This document shows, in pieces, positions 31,951-42,799 of a stretch of DNA of 64,000 nucleotides. This DNA comes from Saxidomus purpurata (Eukaryota; Mollusca; Bivalvia; Venerida; Veneridae). The translations under genes were made by a program, and so were the position numbers. The stretch is taken from contig JAFMSR010000002.1 of assembly GCA_022818135.1 (NCBI GenBank), positions 48,213,706 through 48,277,705 of the forward strand. The letters run 5' to 3'. The notes beneath the pieces are model-generated. The model made no database searches. It saw only the letters and a program-made list of their open reading frames with translations, and had not been told where the DNA came from. The first letter of the stretch is position 1, and every line of letters starts with the position of its first letter.

Positions 31951-32130
31951 TTCTCATATACGTTAATGATCTTCCATTTCATGTTTTGAATATGTATGCC
32001 GATGACTCAACAATTTACTACTGTTCAGGAAACATTCAAGATATTGAATCAAACTTACAATAACACAGTAATTGAAATACAGTTTTAGAAGTTTAACCAG
32101 AAGATGGGGAAGCTAATTCTGATAAAGAAA
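31951..32130 (+). pseudogene. LINE reverse transcriptase fragment, part 2 (YADD motif)
   Basis: It encodes LIYVNDLPFHVLNMYADDST, then IYYCSG. The YADD is the catalytic motif C of non-LTR RTs and VNDLP is a typical preceding block. Frame is lost by ~32060. It may belong to the same family as the 3384-3611 fragment, whose C-terminal motifs would follow. Confidence 0.85.
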
Positions 32131-32184
32131 ACTATATGCTTGATTTGCAGTATAAAATGCAAATTTTAACAGAAACAATACATG

Positions 32185-32275
32185 CAGTACATAAATTGAC
32201 CGACGTACACCAAAAGGTGTATCCAGAATGAAAAGGGTAACTACACCAAAAGGTGTATCCAGAATGAAATGGGAT
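32185..32275. repeat. Short direct duplication
   Basis: TACACCAAAAGGTGTATCCA GAATGAAA occurs twice (about 32203 and 32242), each with an internal ACACC..GGTGT palindrome. Confidence 0.6.
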
Positions 32276-32281
32276 AATATA

Positions 32282-32868
32282 ACTAGATGCCCATGTGCAA
32301 CATGTCGAGCCCGCCATATGTCAAAAGGGCTAACTCCTTACCAAGTAGAGATGGGTCAAAATACACCTAAATATTGGATGTAACATGCATGTTGTACCAC
32401 AGAAAAGTGGTCTCGATTTTTCTCTACGGCCAGTAAAAAAAAAGTTACAATATAAGCTATTTATAGTTACAACAAAGGGAAGTAATTCTAAAAAACAAGG
32501 GTAACCCATGGTGGTGAACATTTGTAAAAAGTAACATCAAAATCCCTCCATGCATGAAGAAGAAATGCTCCAGACAAAGATATTCTTTGAACTTTAACCT
32601 CTAAGTGTGACCTTGACCTTAGACCTAGGGACCTGGTTCTTGCGCATGGCACTCCGCCTCATGATGGTGAACATTTGTGCAAAGTTAAATTAAAATCCCT
32701 CCATGCATGAAAAAGATATGCTCCGGACAAAGTCATTCTTGAATTTGACCTTTAACCTCCAAGTGTGACCTTGACCTTAGACCTAGGGACCTGGTTCTTG
32801 CCATGACACTCCGTCTCATGATGGTGAACATTTGTGCCAAGTAACACCAAAATCCCTCCAGGCATGAA
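32282..32868 (-). repeat. Family C element, minus orientation, 5'-truncated
   Basis: It begins ACTAGATGCCCATGTGCAAC (complement of the C 3' end) and runs through the unique part and two units to CCAGGCATGAAAAAAATG, where similarity stops before the CGAGCCCGC hairpin end. Confidence 0.83.
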
Positions 32869-32968
32869 AAAAATGAGGAGGAATAAGTGTCAATGACTAA
32901 ACTGACCTCCTATTGTTGATAACAGTACCTTAACAGCAGAAAGGAGTACCTTAACAGCAGAAAGGCAT

Positions 32969-33300
32969 TGTCACGAGATTCTTGATGCAGGTGCAGTGGT
33001 TCAAGGTTTTATTCTTATGCAGGATAATACTCGCCCACGCACTGCCAACCTCACTAACCAATACCTTGCACGTGAAATAATCAAGCTCTTGCCTTGGCCT
33101 GCCAGATCCCCCGGACCTCAATCCAACTGAACATGTCTGGGACATGCTTCAGTGGGCCATATCTTGTCGCCCTGTGCAGCCAGTCACCCTCGCAAAACTT
33201 TGTGCTGCCTTACAAGAGGAGTGCAACAGAATTCCACAATTAAAGATCAACCAGCTAATTCACAGCGTGCATTTGTATGACCTTTCATGTATAACACTTT
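32969..33300 (+). pseudogene. Tc1-like transposase C-terminal remnant
   Basis: It reads CHEILDAGAVVQGF, then FILMQDNTRPRTAN (second catalytic Asp in QDN) and LPWPARSP. One extra C in the CCCCC run near 33110 shifts the frame, after which NPTEHVWDML (catalytic Glu) and LCAALQEECNRIPQLKIN follow. These are the DD34E motifs of Tc1 transposases. No TIRs seen nearby, so this is a truncated, frameshifted copy. Confidence 0.85.
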
Positions 33301-34159
33301 ATTACATTGATTAAAGTCATATTACTAAACATAATTAAATTTTACTTCAAGTTCAACTGACAAAAATTTGTGAAAACTTCATAATTCATCAAATAATAGT
33401 CTTTAAATACAGGCCAACTTTCCTTCAAAATATTTTTTTTCTGGAGTCAGAAATTAAGGCTACTTGTAAAGTAAGAGAGGGATAGTCTCTAGATACAGTC
33501 AAGTTATATAAAAAAATTGTTTTGAGGACTCGGACAGAGTCGCATCAGACTAGCAGTCTCTTTTTACAGGGGGGTCACTAAGGCAGTCTCAGCAATTGTT
33601 ACATTTTGTATGCATCAGAAGATAATTATGCAATTCTAAATTTGTAATAAAATTTACTCGAATGTTATTTTGAAACTAAGATACAATCACAATAACTATA
33701 GTCACTAAACAAATACATGTACATTGACCCAACATGAAAACTTCACAGGATTATAATGGGATATACTATGCATGAGAAAGAAACACCAATACCTCACAAT
33801 GCAGGAGGTGGAATTCAATCATTTGTAAGAATGTTAAACTTTATCAGTTGGGGAGTGAGTTTATCAAAATAATAATAATAAATGACTAACTTTTAGGCCT
33901 ATTATTGCCTTTGTTATTTGTTTTATTTTACAGAGTCCGAGTGATATACATTGATTTAATATTGTGTTAAATATTTGTATAATAAAAGTGTAAAGTTTTC
34001 ATTTTGGGCGAGTGTACATGAAAAATATTTCCTGTCAAACTAATGTCCTTAAATCTCTTAAATTACTCAACAGTGTGAGCAATTATTTTAATTGTTAATA
34101 ATAGTTTTACTAAAAGAAAACCATTGCCGGTACAATGAAAGCTTTCTTACAAGGATTTT
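33301..34159. other. Intergenic sequence, nothing recognised
   Basis: AT-rich unique-looking sequence between the Tc1 remnant and an H-type repeat. No ORF with a motif I know and no inverted ends found. Confidence 0.5.
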
Positions 34160-34507
34160 TTACAAGTTGACCTAGTGACTTAGTTTTGGAGTTTAAAACT
34201 TTACATATTTGACAGTCATTCTGATTAAGTTTCATGTAGATCAGGTAGAAAATGTGGCCTCTAAAATGCTTTCAAAGTTTTTCTATAATTTGACCTAGTT
34301 TTTGACCCTAGATGACCTGAGTATCAAACTGAACTGAAAATTTCATCAATGTGCATATTGTCACAAAGTTTCATTAAGATTGTACTAAAACTGTGGTCTC
34401 TGCGAGTGCTTACAAGAAATTGTTGACACACAGATGGACAGATGCTGGACAATCATTGATCACAATAGCTTATCCTTATGGACATTAATTGTGCTCAGGT
34501 GAGCTAA
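34160..34507 (+). repeat. Family H interspersed repeat fragment
   Basis: It shares TTTGACCTAGTTTTTGACCC, GATGACCT, TTTCAT..AGAT and the end GTGCTCAGGTGAGCTAAAA with the copies at 42800, 55827 and 61560. The 5' ACAAGAG end is absent here. Confidence 0.65.
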
Positions 34508-35080
34508 AATGTAAATTTCAAACAAGTTTTGTCATGAAAGTATGAAAAAACAATGTCTAGCAAGAATTGCAAATAACAGACTTTCAACTTCATTCAAACT
34601 GATAATTTTCTCTTTTGTTATTCCTAGGCTTGTTTTCATACTTTTCACCTCCTGAATGATTTGATTTTTTCTTTAGAAAACAGGGGCGTAGCTTGATAGA
34701 AATGAAAGTGTAGGCACATATTTTCTAGTGGGGTCCGAATAATCCCGTATCGCCACAGCTGCATTTTGGCGTATCATGGGGTATATTTTGGAGGAAAATA
34801 TAGAGAAAAAGTTTGTGAATTTTGCCACACTGAAAATCAGTTATCTTAAAACTTATGCGCTAACAAAACAAAGCACTACTGGTTTCTTTCAATTAATCGG
34901 ACAGAAACGGGACCTTTTTCTACATAATTATGCCAATATTGCAGATAGAAACACGAAATTTTCACACAATGAACTTCGGTCTCAGCTGTACGCATCCTTA
35001 TACTTTGCGGAGGTCACAAAATATGTTTTCTAGTTCAATTCGAGTAATAACATAACCAGTGAAACGTCCCCGAAATATGC
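34508..35080. other. Intergenic sequence, nothing recognised
   Basis: The 85-codon plus ORF at 34776-35033 has no motif I can name. AGGGGCGTAGCTTGATAGA at 34683 resembles the edge of a repeat family but I could not delimit it. Confidence 0.4.
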
Positions 35081-35082
35081 AA

Positions 35083-35707
35083 CGTCCGTTCAATCATCCG
35101 GACAATTGTTTATTTGTGTAAAATGTCTGTTATTTCATCAGACTTTTTTCTTTCTGGTTGATTTTCTCACATTATGCTCTGTACAGCTAATGGTAAACAA
35201 GTGGCATTCTCGGAAAAACAACCGGTTACTATTTATAGCATTAATCCTGAACCGAGGTTCGTCATGGTTGCATTTATTTAGGTCTTAATGTACTAAATGT
35301 GTTATTTAATGCTTTCAGTATGAATTTAACGAAAACTGATTACTTTTTTTAAGATTTTAGTATTTTCTTAATGATTCGCAAGGTCTTCCCCATTCCCAAC
35401 TGTTAAAAGTTTATTGAAACTAATGTTGAAACGGAATGTTGATATCGCTATACATTTGCGCAGGTGCGCATGTGCTTGATATATTAAGCCCCCACGTGAC
35501 AATGGCCGCCTGCAATCAAAACATAAGGCAAGTGCGGTACATATATATCAGGTTTATTAATGTTGTTCACCTAAGTGATAAGTTGACTACACTTTCACAG
35601 ACACGGAAAGCGCCTTCATAATCTGGGTATCTTCATTACACGTTGGATCAAAAGATAATTGTTAAATTACTGCAAATCGAAATTGTCCGGATGATTGAAC
35701 GTCCGGT
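35083..35707. mobile_element. Non-autonomous TIR element, ~625 bp
   Basis: GTTCAATCATCCGGACAATT (35088-35107) is exactly reverse-complemented at 35681-35700 and the outer bases are similar (ACGTCC / CGGACG). No transposase. The small ORFs inside are unremarkable. Target duplication not evident. Confidence 0.65.
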
Positions 35708-36170
35708 TAACATGTAGTACCACTAATCGTAATAAAACAATTAGATTAAAAACTTTTCGAACTTTATTTAGAATACATAAAAAAGTCTATTGCCTTGCTC
35801 ATTTTTCATTTCCGCAGTTGTGAGTGAGGGTAAAAGTTTTAATTTGCTATCATTATTGTGTACATGTGCAAAGTTGTGATGGTTTGGGGGAATGTGCCAT
35901 TGCCGATGAGTTGTTAGCCATTGGTGAGAAAGAATAGCCAGAAAGGGAGCGATGATAAAGTATCTGCATAAGAAATGAATGTCAGGTCACCAAAGGCAAT
36001 CCATGAAGGCATGAAAAAACACCTAAGTGATGATTACCCTATCTTTATATTCAGATATGGGTTGCTGAATTCAAGCAACAACCAGCACTGAAAATGATCC
36101 ACCGACAGGCCCTAGATGAGCTTTGATTAAGACAAATTTTTGATGTACAAATGTATTATTCTTAAAAGAA
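35708..36170. other. Intergenic sequence, nothing recognised
   Basis: Unique-looking sequence between a TIR element and a family A copy; no exon, RNA gene or repeat end identified. Confidence 0.45.
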
Positions 36171-36928
36171 ACTAGAGCTATCACTAAATGTGATTAATAC
36201 TCCCGAAAGACTGCTTTATAAACTGAGGAAGTTCATAGTAACAGAATACCTTGCAAACAACTAAAAAGAGATAATGTTCTTGGCAATAACTCTGTACTTT
36301 GTCAAGATAGAGTTATAGTTCTTGTACACTGCACATCCTCTCATTGTTCTTGACCATTGTATGAAGTTGTATTGAATTCCAACGAGTAGTTTTCGAATTA
36401 TGCTCCGGAGAAGGAAAAGTAACAAAGGCCGATAATTCTGTAATGAGTCAAGATAGAGTTATGGTTCTTGTGCACTGCACTTCCTCTCAATGTACTTGAC
36501 CATTGTATGAAGTTGTATTGAATTCCAACCAGTAGTTTTCAAGTTACGCTCCGGACAAGGAAAAGTAACAAAGGGCAATAACACTGTAATAAGTCAAGAT
36601 GGAGTTATGGTTCTTGTGCACTACACTTCCTCTGATTGTACTTGACCACTGTATGAAAATGTATTGAATTCCAACCAGTAGTTTTCAAGTTATGCTCCGG
36701 ACAAGGAAAAGTACAAAGAGCAATAACTGTGTAATGAGTCAAGAAAGAGTTATGGTTCTTGTGCACTGCACTTCCTCTCAATGTGCTTGACCATTGTATG
36801 AAGTTGTATTGAATCAAACCAGTAGTTTTCAAGTTATACTCCAGACAAGGAAAATGCAACAGACCGCCCGACCGACCAACTACCAGGTGACTCCTATATA
36901 CCCCCCTAAACTTCGTTTCGGGGGTATT
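36171..36928 (-). repeat. Family A element, minus orientation
   Basis: Full-length with about four units: ACTAGAGCTATCACTAAATG at the left and CTTCGTTTCGGGGGTAT at the right. Flanks are AAA on the left and TAAAA on the right, consistent with A/A insertion. Confidence 0.87.
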
Positions 36929-37039
36929 AAAAGTCTTCAAGAGAAAAAGGACATCTCAATCTAAACAGACTTTTATAAGTCTAGAATGAGTTTTGATTCC
37001 CTCCAGTTCATTTTGTCTGTTTTTTCACATGAGCAAACG

Positions 37040-37620
37040 TTTGACAAGATAGGTTCTGTAAATGTTAGTATCAGGCAAACAATTGAGTAGGCTGAATATT
37101 TCCAGAGCTTTCGAGACATTTTCAGCAAAACCCAGAAAAAGTCTCGGGAGAATTGTGACGCAGGATATGAAATGGGTCTAAAGTTCAAAGTAAAAACATC
37201 AAGGTTTACCACCGAGGAAATTCTTGCAGACGACTTCAGTAGGCAAGGTTGTGAGATCAGTATTCCGGGATTACAAGGTGTTATCAAGGTGGATTATCTT
37301 CAGAATGGTCAAACCATCACTGGGCAGTAATATGCTAATGAATAACTAGAAAAACGGTAAGAAAAGTTCAGAGCATATAACCTTTTGCTTATGAATAACG
37401 TGTCTGCACACACCTGCAAGATGCAGTAGCTAAAGCTGCTGAGTGGCTTCGACTCCCTGTATTCAACTGATCTAATACCCTCTGATTTTCACCTCTTTCC
37501 CATTTTTTTTTGCAATTTCGACAGTGATAACAATGTCATTTGTTGTGTTGAAGCCTTGTTGAGGGAGGCAGTCATGGAAAAGAACTCGTATCGAGATTGA
37601 ACTAAGGGTGATTTTATTGA
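37040..37620 (+). pseudogene. Mariner-like transposase remnant
   Basis: Plus-strand fragments in roughly one frame: VIKVDYLQNGQTITGQ, then YNLLLMNNVSAHTCKMQ and LIPSDFHLFP. These match the second and third catalytic regions of mariner transposases (L.DNA.AH and LAPSDFHLFP); the second catalytic Asp appears as Asn. At least four in-frame stops between 37320 and 37440 make it a pseudogene. The 104-codon minus ORF at 36973-37287 is its antisense shadow. Confidence 0.75.
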
Positions 37621-38381
37621 GAAATGAATAGTAGTTTGAATATGTTTTGTATAATTATGTTAGGTCTTGGACTGTTTATGACGTAGCCTCACTATGTGAA
37701 TGATAAAATACAGGGATACAAACCTTGTTTGTTTGTAGACTCCTTCCTGCTTGTTCTCAGCGCATTCCACCAAAATTGCAACCTGGCATTTTCATTACTG
37801 AACATCAAGAAAATCAGTGTCATTTCAAACATTAAAATTGGTACAACCAACAATCTGAGTTTCCTCAAAAGCAGAGCAAAAAACTAGAACTGCCAATTTC
37901 AGGGGATCATTTATGGTCGTATCTAGTATGAACAAATTACTACCTTAATGAACTAGTTCTTAAAAATTTTGGTTTAGTCATTAAAGTATATTTATTAGTT
38001 ATTTACATTTACGAAAACTAGAAAAAAAGGAAGTAGCACCAATTTCTTTATTGAAATCAGACTGCAATCAACACCTTTACACAAAAAGCAAGCACCAAAT
38101 AGGGCTGCAGGGAGGGCCATAAATAGGGCCACAAAGGGCTACTAAATAGGGATGTCCTAAAAATACTTCTCATATTAACAAGCTACAACATGTGATTTCA
38201 GCATACAACCAAGGTAAAAAATACTTCGCATAAATACAACTTTAGCATACAATATTATTTTTCTTGTAGAAATATTTTGTGTGTTTCAATCTAATTTCAT
38301 ACATGTATACTGTTGGCAATAACACCATAACCTATAATGTGACCCTGAAAGTTAGCTACTCTCACCCAATTGCAACATACA
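37621..38381. other. Intergenic sequence, nothing recognised
   Basis: Contains a short GGGC-rich stretch (AGGGAGGGCCATAAATAGGG, 38108-38150) and otherwise AT-rich sequence. No gene seen. Confidence 0.45.
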
Positions 38382-38787
38382 ACTAGACTTGTTTTTGAAA
38401 AATAAATGCATGTCTCCCCCACTGCATAGACATAGGGGAAAATTTATGGTATAAGTCACTGTGACCTTGACCTTTGATATACTGACACCCAAAACAATTA
38501 GGATCATCTACTTTATAAGACCAATCATCCTAAGAAGTTTGAAGACTGTCAATCATATGGATCTCAAGTTATTGGACTGAAACTATTTCCAAAGTTTGGG
38601 TCACTGTGACCTAAACGTTCGATCTACTGACCCCAAAAACAATAGGGATCATCTACTCAATAAGACCAATCATCCTACGAAGTTTGTAGACTGAGGGTCA
38701 TACGGATCTCCGGTTATAGAAGGGAAACAAACTATTAGACAGACAGGGCAAAAACAATATGTCACCTCCAAGTCAGGGGAGACATAA
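38382..38787 (+). repeat. Family F repeat, two ~155 bp units
   Basis: It starts ACTAGACTTGTTTTTGAAAA and ends AGTCAGGGGAGACATA, with TGTCTCCCCC near the start complementary to the end. Units hold GTCACTGTGACCTTGACCTT, ACAATAGGGATCATCTACT and GACCAATCATCCTA. The termini follow the ACTAGA… pattern of families A and C. Confidence 0.7.
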
Positions 38788-38844
38788 CTACGTGTCACAA
38801 TTTCATATACAACCATCTTTGGACATACTCATAAGTAATATAAA

Positions 38845-39620
38845 ACAAGAGCTGTCCCTCACAAGTGACGAATGCCCCCGAAAGAGGTGTCTCACAGTCT
38901 TGTGTCCTCTCCATGTGCTCAATAAATGTGCTATGTAATTTTAAAAATCCTTCCATGCATGACAGAGTTACCATGCATACAGTATTCCATTACTTTTAAA
39001 TACTAAGTGTGACCTTGACCTTTGAGGTAGGGCCATGGTTCTTGCAGACAACACATTGTCTTGATGTGCTGAACATTTGTGCCAAGTTATTTTAAATCAA
39101 TTAATGCATGACAAAGTTACAATCCGGACACAAATGTATGCATATATACAGGATTCCATTACCTATAAACTCAAGTGTGACCTTTGAGGTAGGGACATAG
39201 GCCTTGCACACGACACATCAGTTATTTTTAAATCCTTCAATGCATGACAAAGTTACAGTCCAGACACAAATGTGTGCATATATGCATATATAGAAGAATC
39301 CAATACCTTCAAACTCTAAGTGTGACCTTGACCTTTGAGGTAGCACGTGGGTCTTGCACTTGACACGTTGACTTGATGTGCTAGACATTTGTGCCAGGTT
39401 ATTTTTTAAGTGTGACCTTGACCTTTGAGGTAGCGACGTGGGTCTTGCATGCGACACCTCGTCTTGATGTGCTAGACATTTGTGTCAAGTTATTTTAAAA
39501 TCCTTTCATGCACGACAAAGTTACAGTCCAGACATGAATGTATTAGTGGGGATGCACAGACAGATGGACAGACAGACAGACAGACGGTGCGATTTTAATA
39601 TGCCACCCTTCGGGGACATA
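38845..39620 (-). repeat. Family B element, minus orientation
   Basis: It begins ACAAGAGCTGTCCCTCACAA and ends ATATGCCACCCTTCGGGGAC ATA. About four units, some shortened (39190-39230 and 39400-39420 have unit-internal deletions). It lies 170 bp past the SCPEP1 stop codon and could be in its 3' UTR. Confidence 0.85.
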
Positions 39621-39792
39621 AAAGTATCTCTAGAAAAACTTTGACATTTGTATATACGTGTACATGCTCTTTGGACATAACTATACAATGTACAATGCAT
39701 TTTTAAGGAATTGTCTCTAGTTAGGTTGCTTCAGCAACAAACGATGGAAAATGAGCATGATATGAAAAGTGTGTAGCTGGACTGGTATGTAT

Positions 39793-39855
39793 CTATGTTT
39801 TGTGAACAATCATCTTCAGCATCTGGAGAGCCGTCTGTGCATTATCTGATGGTAC
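39793..39855 (-). CDS. SCPEP1: SCPEP1-like serine carboxypeptidase, last exon
   Basis: On the minus strand the acceptor is TCTGTTCTCAG, then VPSDNAQTALQMLKMIVHKT and TAG. It joins in phase 0 to the GHM that ends the preceding exon, giving the GHMVPSD signature around the S10 catalytic His; human SCPEP1 ends GHMVPSDQG..ALKMM. The protein is a secretory-pathway/lysosome-type S10 carboxypeptidase family member. Five exons (39793, 45093, 48294, 55433, 60777) encode the C-terminal third; the catalytic Ser and signal peptide lie in exons beyond the window. Confidence 0.94.
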   Translation of the reverse strand, partial: VPSDNAQTALQMLKMIVHKT

Positions 39856-40634
39856 CTGAGAACAGAAAACATTGGTATCAATCTACAGCCGAACTGACTT
39901 TATGTCACTTACAGAAGTGTATTGCTAGAGCTACATGTTGAAGAGTAGCCAATACAAACACACCAGTTCTTTTAGTGCTAAAGAGAAACGAATAATTTTA
40001 TAATCTGAACTAGAAGACAAATGCCCCCTGGAGCTACATGCTTTTAGACACTGAAGTGTGTGGTTTGCTTGGAATAGAATTTTGTCAATCACAGATATTT
40101 ATCTTTAGTATACAATCTCTTAGGTGCTCGGTGTTATCTCTTACAGTGTGCATATAATTTTTTTGAAAATAAAGTTATATTTAAACTGTTCAATGGCCAG
40201 AAAAAGAAACATTCGCAGAATGATAATATAAAATTTCATGTTGTTGATATGAATAAATGCACATCAACTCAAAATGATCATGCAAAGTATGGACACGCAA
40301 CATGAAACAGATCCATAATCAAAGCTAAATTTAAGTTGGAAAGGGTCTACAACTCCCTTATAACTCTTCCAAAAATAAGTGAAATGTAACAAAAACTGGA
40401 ACTTGATTTCATTAATACATGTACATCCATCCAACCATGCATTTATGAGTTCATGAGATAATGACCGGAACCACAAATTCACAGAAATTTAAGTCAACAA
40501 GGGACTCTTGTAACAATCGGTGCATTGTAACTAAAATCAAACTTGATCTGCATAAAATGATCATAAACCTACACTTAAAATTTGAATTAGATGCATGCAA
40601 CCTTTCAAAAGTTATTGCTTGAAAACAAAAATTA
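39856..40634. other. SCPEP1 intron sequence, nothing recognised
   Basis: Start of the intron between 45093 and 39855. No repeat end or exon seen. Minus ORFs at 40264-40482 and 40451-40648 have no recognisable motif. Confidence 0.45.
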
Positions 40635-41049
40635 ACTAGACCTATCACTAAAGGTGATTAATACCACTGAAAGACCACTTTATCAACTGAAGAAGTTAGT
40701 AGTAAAAAAAAAACCTTGCAAAAAGACTAAAATAGAGTTATGGTTCTTGTACACTTCCTCTCATTGTGCTTGACCATTGCATGAAGTTGTATTGAATTCC
40801 AACCAGTAGTTTTCAAGTTATGCTCTGGACAAGGAAAAGTAACAAAGGGCAATAACACTGTAATAAGTCAAGATGGAGTTATGGTTCTTGTGCACTGCAC
40901 AGAATCTCAATGTGCTTGACCATTGTATGAAGTTGTACTGAATTCCAACCAGTACTTTTCAAGTTATGCTCTGGACAAGGAAAATGCAACGGACCGACCG
41001 ACCGCCTAACCAACCACCGGATGACTCCTATATACCCCCCGAAACGAAG
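40635..41049 (-). repeat. Family A element, minus orientation, hairpin end damaged
   Basis: It begins ACTAGACCTATCACTAAAGG with about two units. The right end stops inside the hairpin (CCCCCCGAAACGAAGTATAA), so the closing GGGGGTAT arm is lost. Confidence 0.82.
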
Positions 41050-41204
41050 TATAATTACAGCTATCAACAACTTACTTAATTTCCTACATACTGTACTGAT
41101 AGTTACTGTAATACAATATGTAACTACTGTAGAAGACTTGCATTACAATAGATACTACTGTATCTGTACAACAGATGTAACTTGTACAGAATCTCATGCA
41201 TTTA

Positions 41205-41830
41205 TTATAACCCCTGAACACAAAGTGCAAGGGGGGGATAAACTGGATTCAGTTTGTCTGTCCATCTGTCCGTCAAGGTCACAGGGGCTTGAGATAGTAG
41301 TTTAATAATACTTCACAGAACTGATAAATACCATACCTAGTGGTCGATGTTTTGAATCACTAGGTCAAAGGTCACAGGGGCTTGAGATAGTAAAATCTTG
41401 TTGATGATAAATCTCCAAAACCCCATGTCGCAATTTAATGATACTTCACAGAAGTGATAATTATACCATGCATAGTTGTGCATGGTCCATGTTTTGGGTC
41501 ACTAGGTCAAAGGTAAAGGTCACAGGGGCTTGAGATAGTAAATTCTTGTGCGCTCTTAATCTCCAAAACCCCTGGTCACAATTTAATGATATTTCACAGA
41601 AGTGATATGTACCACGTCTAGTTTAGCAAGGCCCAATAAGTAAAGCAGCAAAAACCCCATGTCACAATTTAATAATACTTCACAGAAATGATAAGTACCA
41701 TGCCTAGTTGTGCATTGGTCCATGTTTCGGGTCACTAAGTCAAGGTCACAGGGGCTCGAAATAGTAAAATCTTGTGTGCTCTTAACCTCCAATCCCCCTG
41801 GTCAGAATTAAATGATACTTCTCAGAAGCA
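41205..41830 (+). repeat. Family G tandem repeat, ~155 bp unit
   Basis: It starts ATAACCCCTGAACACAAAGT GCAAGGGGGG, a hairpin-like end, then four units with ACTAGGTCAAAGGTCACAGG, GGCTTGAGATAGTAAAATCT, AATGATACTTCACAGAAGTG and TACCATGC.TAGTTGTGCAT. The AGGTCAAAGGTCA word is a direct repeat of AGGTCA spaced by one base. Confidence 0.75.
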
Positions 41831-41849
41831 GCAACTTTACTAATTACAC

Positions 41850-42533
41850 ACAAGATAAGACGGCGGCGACAATGTTTGCAAAATCACCAAACCGTTCATT
41901 ATTTCGCCGATTTGTTTATTAATTGAATGATTCTCCGAAATTAAAGGCATCAAACATCTAATCAGCCGTAATTACAAATAGGGATCACGTTTGAGGGCGA
42001 CGTGGGCGAAATAGTCGCCGTGTCCCCGGCCATTTCGCCGTGATCACATAGAAAAGCGAAAGCAAAGTCGCTCTATTTTTCGTAAACACTGACAATATTT
42101 TCGAGTGTCAATCTCAATACCGCACCGCCTACTCGCTACCGTTTGTTACATCAGCTCTCATTGGTCAATAAAAACTTTAAGCCAATCAAAAGCGGCGAGA
42201 CAACACAGCGATTTAAAGGTTGACATGTGCGTTTTGACATGACATTGTGTAATTTGTTTATTGTCAATTTAATAGTTGAGTAAACATCGATTATTAAACG
42301 GATTAGTTGGTTGCTAATTGATTGCAAATTGTATTTTTCGCGTGTCAAGATGTTTATTGAACGCAGACTGGGTTACGATTTTGATCAAGAAAAATATGGC
42401 AGTCTAAAATAAGGAGATTTTTTTCATTTTCGCCACTCGCGATTTTTCTTCGCCACTTTGACCGAAGTTTCACCAAATGGCGAACAACAGCGTGGGCCCT
42501 GCATATTAATCACCTTCAGTGATAGTTCAAGTT
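41850..42533 (-). repeat. Element with family-A-like terminus on an unrelated interior
   Basis: The right end GCATATTAATCACCTTCAGT GATAGTTCAAGTT closely resembles the family A terminus (GTATTAATCACATTTAGTGATAG). The interior (TTCGCCGTGATCAC, GGGCGACGTGGGCGAAATAG, AACAACAGCGTGGGCCC) has nothing in common with family A units. The left boundary is uncertain. Confidence 0.5.
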
Positions 42534-42799
42534 TGATCTGGTACTCACTGACTGTTCTTGATAAAGGTTTTCATTCAATTTAAGCCTCCTAGTTTACGGT
42601 ATGCAATACATTTGATTTTACGTAAGCAGTAGGTTTTTGTGTTGGGATTTTAACAAGGTTTTCCAACAGCAGTGGATATTGGTTGGCGGTACAATTTCTT
42701 TTCTAATAAACTACTTGAGAATTGTCCCTGAACTTGATCATAATGTATATGGGCACACTATCTGAGTCAAGTAGCAGATAGAACCAGTCACTCAAGACT

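Noticed and set aside
34776..35033. 85-codon plus ORF between the two genes
   Set aside because: No motif, and it lies in sequence without other coding signals.
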